Shown here piece after piece: positions 57,330 to 64,000 of a DNA stretch of 64,000 nucleotides. How positions within the stretch are numbered: the first letter of the stretch is position 1; each line of letters begins with the position of its first letter. The position numbers were made by a program, and so were the translations under genes. The DNA is from Eunapius fragilis (taxonomy: Eukaryota > Porifera > Demospongiae > Spongillida > Spongillidae): assembly GCA_963681505.1 (NCBI GenBank), contig OY811971.1:23343036-23407035 (forward strand). The letters run 5' to 3'. The notes beneath the pieces are model-generated. The model saw only the letters and a list, made by a program, of their open reading frames with translations. It searched no databases and was not told where the DNA came from.

Positions 57330-57388
57330 TTTGTGGGAAAGCAGGGCACTCAGAAGACATGTGCTACCAGAAGACCACACAAGAGGAT
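57330..57388 (+). pseudogene. short gag zinc-knuckle fragment of the LTR element family
   Basis: TTTGTGGGAAAGCAGGGCAC with the following 40 bp is about 90% identical to 59083-59138 of the complete element, same orientation. The surrounding sequence does not match that element, so it is a solitary scrap of a related copy or a filler insertion. Confidence 0.75.
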
Positions 57389-57822
57389 GGCACCTCACCC
57401 AGTGCCTCACCCTGAAATAGAGGCAAGATTGACCTTGTGATAACTGGACCTTCGCTAAGAAATATTGTTTGATTGTTAATCTTCTCATCTTTTGTAATGA
57501 CCAATCTTCTGACATCTGTACACATATAAAGCTTAGGGTTATTTCTGAAAATAGTGGTCTCCCACCTATTTGCAATGCCCTCTACGCTGGTTTTATTTCT
57601 TTTGTCAGCATAGAGGGCTTCTAAAAACACTACCACCCATTCTTGAACTCCAGCTTGCTGTGGAGCCATTCCTGCCACCTCCCCAGCCACCATTCTTATT
57701 TTGCCATGGGTGAATCAGTACGTTCCCCACCCACCATGGTTGTGAGTACCACCACTACCCTGGGCTCCACCCCCGCCCCTGCCAGCCCTGGTACCCATTA
57801 CTCCATCCTCCACTGTTGTGAG

Positions 57823-57945
57823 TGAAGGCTGTATAAACTTGGGTGTCTTCTTGATGTTTCAAACCATCTGTAATATATCTATGTTTGTCAACAATGACTA
57901 AAGCTGTTCCTTTATCAGCATATTTTATTAAGTTAGGTTCAGCAG
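57823..57945 (-). pseudogene. Penelope-like RT N-terminal fragment
   Basis: The minus strand reads NLIKYADKGTALVIVDKHRY followed by TDGLKHQEDTQVY, the conserved motif upstream of the fingers in Penelope-like and related RTs. The LTR element was inserted directly beside it. Confidence 0.65.
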
Positions 57946-57952
57946 CTGGGGG

Positions 57953-58173
57953 TGTGAGCGCCCAGACCTACGGGCCTGCGCTCTTGAATATCAATTACAT
58001 GCATGCAGAATCAGCATGCGCATGGATAGAAATCTAGGTATAAATGCATTTCGTGTGGAATTATTAAGGTGGTTGCCCTTTTCGAGATACTGGCTAACGT
58101 GAACGGTATTGGGGGGTGTATAGGCATTCCAGAAGACGTGTGCAGACTGATTGCTACCGTCAGTTCTGTCACA
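57953..58173 (+). repeat. 5' LTR (221 bp)
   Basis: Starts TGTGAGCGCCCAGACC and ends CAGTTCTGTCACA (TG...CA). It differs from the 3' LTR by three gaps (4, 1 and 4 bp) and only about three or four substitutions. Confidence 0.92.
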
Positions 58174-58196
58174 TATTTGGTGGCAGAGGTGGGATT
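58174..58196 (+). promoter_or_regulatory. primer-binding site
   Basis: TTTGGTGGCAGAGGTGGGAT follows the LTR after about two bases. TGG at its start would pair with a tRNA CCA end; the tRNA species was not determined. Confidence 0.7.
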
Positions 58197-58242
58197 ATCT
58201 AAGTCGAGACGGTCATTGTCCGACGCCTGCGTTTCTCGAGTG

Positions 58243-59180
58243 TATGACTACTCGTTCTGGAAAGCCCTATAAGAAAGCTACCATGGAGGAGATGCAAGGT
58301 ATGTTGAAATTACTTGCAGAAGACCGTAGGAGGAGAGAAGACGAAATTGCAACTGAGAAGGCGCGAAGAGAAGATGAATTCGCGAAAGAACGGGCTAGGC
58401 TTGAGGAAGAAAGACAGATTCGTGAGCGGGAGAATAGAAAGCAGATGGAAACGATGCAGACACACATGGCGGCTCTCATGAAGTTAGTAGAAGACTCACA
58501 AAAGGCGAAAGTCGTAAGTCCGAAACGTGAGCTAAGTGTCAAATTGGTTCCGTTGAGTGATAAGGATGATATTGAAGCCTTTTTAGTAACTTTTGAGCGC
58601 GTTATGACTGCACAGAAGGTGGAGGAAAGCTGCTGGTCGCAGTATCTGGCACCTCAACTCACTGGCAAGGCCCAGTTGGCATTCGCAGCTCTACCCGGAG
58701 AGGACTCTGGCATTTATGAAGCAATAAAGACAGCAATCCTTCAGCGTTACGATATTACCGAGGAAGCATATAGAAGGCGCTTCCGTGGCATTACTCGTGG
58801 CAGTGGGGAAACAAATAGGGAGCTTTCCGTAAAGCTTATGGACCTACTGCGCAAGTGGATGAAGAGCTGTACTTCAATGGAGGAAATACAAGAGCTCATA
58901 GGCATGGAGCAGTTCCTCAACACATTGCCAGCGAACAAACGACTCTGGGTTATGGAGCGAAAGCCTAAGACGTGTATTCAGGCCGGGGAACTCGTTGACG
59001 AATATGAACACGCCAGGCGTGAGGAGTCGCAGCGGTATCCGGAAAACGTCAAGGGAACTCGATCAGAGCAAAAATGTTCAATTTGTGGGAAAGCAGGGCA
59101 CTCAGAAGACGTGTGCTACAAGAAAACCACAAAAGAGGAGACAAGCAGACGGAAGACCATAGTGTGCTACAACTGTGTCA
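58243..59180 (+). pseudogene. gag region (nucleocapsid-type)
   Basis: The frame starts MTTRSGKPYKK, runs through a charged coiled-coil region (EDRRRREDEIATEKARREDE), a SCAN/capsid-like helical domain (PQLTGKAQLAFAALPGEDSG) and one intact CCHC zinc knuckle (CSICGKAGHSEDVC). A second knuckle begins (CYNC) but is lost at a frameshift near 59175-59190, after which the protease frame continues. Structural protein of the retroelement particle. Confidence 0.8.
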
Positions 59181-59189
59181 CCCAGCAAG

Positions 59190-59610
59190 GAAGTGTCCCA
59201 ACAATGAGGTATTGTTTGGACGTGAATCAAAGTACAAGGTGAAGGATGGAATGTATTGTAAGGGAAGTGTGGAAGGGTGTTTGGTAAGCCGCATATTGTT
59301 AGACACAGGTTGTTCCCGCACAATGGTTCGGAGACAATTCGTCCCCCAGGAGAAGTTCTTGGAGGGAAAATGGGTATCAATCAGATGTGTGCATGGTGAC
59401 ACAGTCTTGTATCCCCTAGCAGATATCAAGCTTGTGGTGGAAGGCATTCCAGTCACAGTGGAGGCTGCTGTAGCTGACAGTCTACCGGTGGAGGTGATAC
59501 TTGGAACTGATGCTTCTAGAATGACAGAGTTATTAGGAAGACGAGCTGGTTCTGTGTTCTTTGCTCAAGAACATGTTATGGTGGTGACAACAAGGGCGAA
59601 GAGACGATAG
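59190..59610 (+). pseudogene. retropepsin-type protease region
   Basis: Contains the active-site block LLDTGCSRTMVRRQF and a downstream EVILGTDASRM that fits the second conserved Gly-rich part of retropepsins. An in-frame TAG at 59608-59610 separates it from the integrase region in the same frame. Confidence 0.8.
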
Positions 59611-60964
59611 GAAATACAGGAGGAAGTACTGAGGAAGGAAAAGGAGGTTATGTCTGGGGTGGTACCAAATCCATTAGGTGTCTCTGAAGAGGAACCCAAA
59701 TTGAAGACTATGTCACAGGAGCAAAGAAGGCAAATGCGAAGGGAACTTGGGAGCCAGGGAGACTGCTTGTCTCACATTAACATCACAGCTGAGAAACTGA
59801 AGGATCTGCAGGAGCAGGATGAAACACTGAGAGCTGTGAGGGAACTTGCAGCATTGACAGGAGGATCAAAAGGGGAGTTCTTCAAAAGGGATGGGTTGCT
59901 GTACAGAAGATGGACACCAAGGGGAAGAGAAGAGGAGATGGAGATTGAGCAGCTGGTTCTACCCAAGGGGTGCAGGCAAGTTGCACTGGAGATGTCTCAT
60001 GATATTCCCATTGCAGGACATCAAGGCAGGGATAGGACCAGGCAACGACTATTGCGCAGGTTTTTCTGGCCATCTATTTTTAGAGACGTAGACATGTATT
60101 GTAAAACTTGCAGTGCTTGTCAAAAGGCTTCATTTAAGGGGGTTAAGCCAGCACCATTGATTCCTCTTCCTATCGTTTCAGAGTCATTTAGCCGCATTGC
60201 CATGGACATTGTGGGCCCACTTCCCAGAAGTCGAGCAGGGAACAAGTACATCCTCGTAATATGTGATTACGCAACTCGCTACCCGGAGGCGGTGCCCCTC
60301 AAAAGCATTGATGCTGAAAGTGTGGCGGAGGAGCTTAATTATTAAGGTATTTGCTCGTGTGGGTGTACCCAGGGAGATCTTAACAGATCAAGGAGCAAAT
60401 TTCACGTCGCAATTAATTGCTTAACTGTACAGGTTCTTACAGGTGCACCCTATACGCACAAGCCCATACCATCCGCAGACTGACGGCCTGGTTGAACGAT
60501 TTAACCAGACGTTGAAGTCAATGTTGCGAAAGACGGGAACGGACGGAGGAAAAGAGTGGGATAAGAAAATTCCCTATCTACTGTTTGCATATCGGAAAGT
60601 ACCGCAAGCATCAACGGGATTTTCCCCTTTCGAGCTTTTATATGGTCGGGACGTACGAGGACCACTGGACATCTTAAAAGAAGTTTGGGAAACAACAAGT
60701 AGGACTACTGATGAAAATGTAATCAGTTACGTTTTGTCCACAAGAGAACGACTCAGAGAGATGTCTGAACTGGTGCAGGAAAATCTATCCAGCTCCCAAC
60801 GTCGACAGAAATCTTGGTTCGACAAGGGTGCTCGACTCCGCGAGTTCAAGCCAGGCGATTCCGTACTGGTACTACTCCCAACATCATCCAACAGGTTGCT
60901 TGCCCAATGGCAGGGGCCTTATCAAGTGGTGCAGCGAATGGGTAAAGTCAATTACCTTTATTGA
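59611..60964 (+). pseudogene. integrase region
   Basis: The HHCC zinc domain is visible (HDIPIAGHQGRDRTRQ and YCKTCSACQK). The DDE core follows: MDIVGPLPRS, then after a frameshift near 60335-60345 the second Asp in LTDQGANFTSQ, and the Glu in GLVERFNQTLKSM. A stop at 60422-60424 and a frameshift near 60955 break it further. The C-terminal part has the FKPGDSVLVL block of the GPY/F module, with WQGPYQVV. It lies upstream of RT. Confidence 0.88.
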
Positions 60965-62550
60965 CATGCAGGACAGAAGAAAGAGAAAACGGGTGTTCCA
61001 CGTCAATATGCTCAAGGACGTCCATGTTCGTGAAAATCAAGGATGCTTCGTAGAGGAAATACAGGAAGAAGCGGATATCCCTTCATGGCGGAGTGGTGAG
61101 GCGGGGCAAGTGGTTGACATGGGGGAGGGGCTGGATAGCGGACAAAAGAAGGAGCTTAAGGAGTTGCTGGGGAGGTTTGCAAAGGTGTTTAGTAACAAGC
61201 CTGGAAAAACGACTTTGTATGAGCATCGGATCCATACCAATAGCTCTAAGCCTGTTAGATTGCCTCCGTACCGGGTGCCGCATGCCTATAGGAATTCTAT
61301 AAAAAGGGAGCTTCAGGAAATGGAACGGAGTGGAATTATTGAGCCTACCTGTAGTGAATGGGCGTCCCCGATAGTTGTGGTACCAAAGAGAAATGGAGAG
61401 TTACGATTGTGTGTGGACTATCGTAGGCTAAATTCAGTTTCACAGGTCGATTCATATTTGATGCCTCGTATAGATGAGCTGATCGACCGTGTAGGAAAAG
61501 CAAACTTTATCACTACGTTAGACCTAACAACTGGGTATTGGCAGATTCCAATGGCAGATAAGGATAAATGCAAAACTGCTTTTGTCACTCCTTTTGGTAG
61601 TTTTAAGTTTACAGTGATGCCGTTTGGGCTTAGCGAGGCCCCAGCTTCATTTCAGCGGTTGATGGATCGATTGTTGCAGGGATGTGAAGATTATGCTGTA
61701 GCCTACATGCATTGATGATTTTGCCATTTTTAGCAGTGACTGGCAGGATCATCTGAAACAACTGCAGGAGGTGCTAATGAGGTTAGAAAAGGCTGGACTT
61801 ACTGTGAAGCTTAGCAAAAGTAAATTTGCCAAGCGGAGTTGTGAGTACCTCGGATATATTGTAGGAGGAGGAGTTGTGAAGCCAATTTTGAGCAAGGTAG
61901 AAGCGATTAGCTCTTTCCCAAAGCCAGACACCAAGACAGCGGTCAGAGCATTTCTAGGTCTTGCAGGGTATTACAGACGATTCATTCTAGATTTCGCTTC
62001 AGTGGCAGCACCGCTAACAGACTTAACAAAGAAATCGGTTCCTAATAGCGGGGTGTGGAACGAAGGATGTCAAAGAGCGTTTGAAACTTTGAAGAAAGCG
62101 CTGATCTCAGAGCCAGTTTTGAGTAGCCCGGATGTTTCAAAAACATTTATCGTACAGACTGATGCTTCTGATCGGGGAGTGGGAGCCGTTCTAAGTCAAG
62201 TACAGGAGGACGGTCAGGAACACCCTGTTGGTTATTATAGCAGGAAGTTATTGGCTAGGGAGCAACGATACTCAACTATTGAGAAGGAATGTTTGGCTAT
62301 TAAGTTGGCGTTAGATGCATTCAAGGTCTATCTACTGGGCAGGAAATTTGTAGTCCAAACAGATCATCGAGCACACGAGTGGCTAGAAAAACTCACGGAA
62401 AACAATGCAAGGCTATGCAGATGGAGCTTAGCCCTTCAACCTTACTCTTTTGGGGTAGAACATCGACCAGGGACTATAAACCTGAACGCGGACGCACTGT
62501 CAAGAAATCCAGCAACGGCGTTGCTGCAGGAGAAGGGGAAGGAAGTGTGA
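60965..62550 (+). pseudogene. reverse transcriptase and RNase H region
   Basis: The RT fingers-palm motifs are present: SEWASPIVVVPKRNGELRLC, TLDLTTGYWQIPM and FTVMPFGLSEAPASFQRLMD. The catalytic double-Asp motif (about 61700-61725) is broken by a small insertion that shifts the frame. The next frame resumes with the thumb/connection (KAEAISSFPKPDT-like, FLGLAGYYRRFILDF) and an RNase H domain with TDASDRGVGAVLSQ, STIEKECLAIKLAL and VQTDHRAHEWL. It ends with DALSRNPA, the usual RNase H end. The stop codon lies in the first bases of the 3' LTR. RT sequence type is Ty3/Gypsy. Confidence 0.9.
62528..62545 (+). promoter_or_regulatory. polypurine tract
   Basis: AGGAGAAGGGGAAGGAAG lies immediately upstream of the 3' LTR, as expected for plus-strand priming. 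Confidence 0.85.
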
Positions 62551-62775
62551 GCGCCCAGACCTACGGGCCTGCGCTCTTGAATATCAATTACATGCATGCA
62601 GAATCTTTGAGCATGCGCATGGATAGAAATCTAGGTATAAATGCATTTCGTGTGGAATTATTAAGGTTAGTTGCCCTTTTCGAGATACCGGCTAACGTGA
62701 ACGGTATTGGGGGGTGTATAAGCATTCCAGAAGACGTGTGCATGCAGACTGATTGCTACCGTCAGTTCTGTCACA
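62546..62775 (+). repeat. 3' LTR (230 bp)
   Basis: Same TG...CA boundaries as the 5' LTR; insertions relative to it are at TTTG (near 62607), a T near 62667 and ATGC (near 62742). Confidence 0.92.
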
Positions 62776-62780
62776 GGGGG

Positions 62781-63448
62781 TCAGGGAGAGATGTCAGTAA
62801 CAGATTGTTCCATCGCCGCGGGGGGAGTCAAGGTCAGACGAGGTGTGGATTTATGGGTTGAGAGTGTAGGGGACCCAGAGGTGGAGGTGAAGTAGAAGCG
62901 GAGCTCCGATAGCAAACTGAATAGAAGTCGAAACCCGCAAACTGGCAGGAGCCGGTTGGGGGCCTGGCTGAATGTTCTGGAGAGGAGGGATGCCGGGACG
63001 CATGTTTCTCAGGGTTAGTTACATGTAGGTTCAGCCATCGGGGTAAGGGTTATGGGTTCGGTCTGTCAGATCACTGGCGGCTTTCTGTCGGGAGACATCT
63101 TGCATACATGTGTCACTGGGTTGGACAGTAGTAGTGAGTAGATGATGCTGACATTGATATGGAAGAGGTTGTCAATATGTTTTTACATATGCACCCAAGA
63201 CAACTCTAAATGGACAATATACTGCTACATTAGTAGATTCATTGTTCTAACAATCATGTTATCTGTGTTTAAATCAAATGTATTCAGCTATCATTTTATG
63301 ATAATCCCATGTTTCAGAACTTTGATTTGATTCCTCCATGTTGAATTTTTGCATGATTCATGAATGCATGCAGGAGCAAATTCTAATCAGGTAACAATCT
63401 TGTTATAATTAGTCAATGCAAGTGTATTAGATTGGTCTTCATGATGGA
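62781..63448. other. intergenic, no gene seen
   Basis: No coding region recognised; separates the LTR element from the non-LTR remnant. Confidence 0.5.
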
Positions 63449-64000
63449 GTGGAAAGGGTCAAAAATATTGATTATACAACGTGCAAAAAAGGAGGAGACG
63501 TAGTCACCCGACACAACCAGCTGCGCAATGTGTTGGCGGAGACTTGCCGTAGAGCCCACTTGAGGGTAAAGGTGGAGATGGGTAGCAATCTTACATCTGA
63601 GCATGACCATTCACGCCCTGCAGACATTTTGCTACCCAACTGGGCCCTTGGCAAACCAGCTGCCTTTTATAATTCAGTGACATCACCGCTAAACCCCAAA
63701 ATTGTTTCAGTAGCGGGATTGTCAGCTGGGGCAGCCGCCTTGTCCACTGAGTTGCGAAGGCATAATGAGAATGACCCCAAATGCAATGCTTTGGGCTGGT
63801 ATTGTGTACCTCTGGTCACGGAGTCCTATGGTGCTTGGAGAAAGGAAGCCATGGACTCGTTTAAGATGCTTGCCTCCCGTCTTGCCATCATATCGGGCAA
63901 ACCAAAGTCGGTTGTGCTGCCTGACCTGTATAGCAGGCTCAACTTGCATCTGGTGAGGGCAAATGCGACAGCAATTCTTTCCAGGTGGCTCCCATCTTAA
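63449..64000 (+). pseudogene. C-terminal fragment of the non-LTR retroelement ORF (third copy)
   Basis: An open frame of 183 codons, ending with a stop exactly at the window end. It holds GGDVVTRHNQLRNVLAETC, RPADILLPNWALGKPAAFYN, AGAAALSTELRRHNENDPK, CVPLVTESYGAW and DLYSRLNLHLVRANATAIL, colinear with the copy at 2916-3412. The residue after AAF is Tyr where the other copy has the Asp expected for a PD-(D/E)xK site, so the nuclease part is probably dead. The region upstream of GGDVVTRHN is not recognisable, so this is 5'-truncated, typical of target-primed reverse transcription. Confidence 0.7.

Larger units (their letters stand above)
57948..62780 (+). mobile_element. complete LTR retrotransposon, Ty3/Gypsy-type RT, integrase before RT (Gmr1-like), disabled
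   Basis: LTRs 57953-58173 and 62546-62775 are flanked by GGGGG at 57948-57952 and 62776-62780 (5-bp target duplication). Internal order is gag, protease, integrase, reverse transcriptase, RNase H, unlike the usual Ty3/Gypsy order with integrase last; Gmr1-type elements are known for this arrangement. The coding part has at least five lesions, so this copy cannot make a complete polyprotein. Confidence 0.9.

Noticed and set aside
1-64000. tRNA or rRNA genes
   Set aside because: No cloverleaf or rRNA-like segment was recognised by eye; a tRNA or rRNA covariance-model search would be needed to exclude them.

Overview
The window looks like nuclear DNA from a compact-genome animal, most likely a non-bilaterian metazoan such as a demosponge. 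This is an inference from four things: typical animal genes (TMEM43, ALDH5A1, MCM10, a leishmanolysin-like protease) with very short phase-consistent GT-AG introns, crowded genes, many foldback MITEs, and transposon families (RAG1-N-terminal-like, integrase-first Ty3/Gypsy, piggyBac, Penelope-like, PD-D/ExK-type non-LTR) common in sponge and cnidarian genomes. Nothing indicates bacterial DNA.

Layout. 1-16.9 kb is repeat-rich. It holds foldback elements, remnants of a non-LTR retroelement, one minus-strand gene for a probable type I membrane protein (4781-9580), and a broken RAG1-like transposon gene (11657-13606) interrupted by a Ty3/Gypsy gag fragment. 16.9-37.3 kb is a compact host gene cluster: TMEM43 (+), ALDH5A1 (-), MCM10 (+) and a secreted peptidase M8 fused to EGF and laminin-G domains (+). 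For the last four I could place every exon with matching phases, giving about 381, 504, 801 and 1190 residues. ALDH5A1 and MCM10 are head to head, with only 52 bp between start codons. MCM10 carries a 4.7-kb intron filled with minisatellites and MITEs.

37.3-64 kb is again mobile-element territory. A 2979-bp DNA element (39273-42251) with terminal inverted repeats, subterminal repeats and TA target duplications encodes a BEN-domain protein and shows no transposase. It sits inside an older foldback element, so the empty site can be read directly. Then come piggyBac and RecQ-like helicase pseudogenes, a Penelope-like RT fragment, a 1.3-kb terminal-inverted-repeat element, an unrecognised multi-exon gene with a Gly-rich tail (53.9-55.6 kb), and a complete but disabled LTR retrotransposon (57948-62780, GGGGG duplications) whose integrase precedes the reverse transcriptase.

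How the genes relate: the host genes are housekeeping or secretory and are not an operon or pathway; only the ALDH5A1/MCM10 pair clearly shares regulatory DNA. The most unusual items are the BEN-carrying transposon, the RAG1-like remnant, the integrase-first LTR element and the M8-EGF-LamG protein. Intron boundaries come from reading splice sites by eye; repeat boundaries are approximate.
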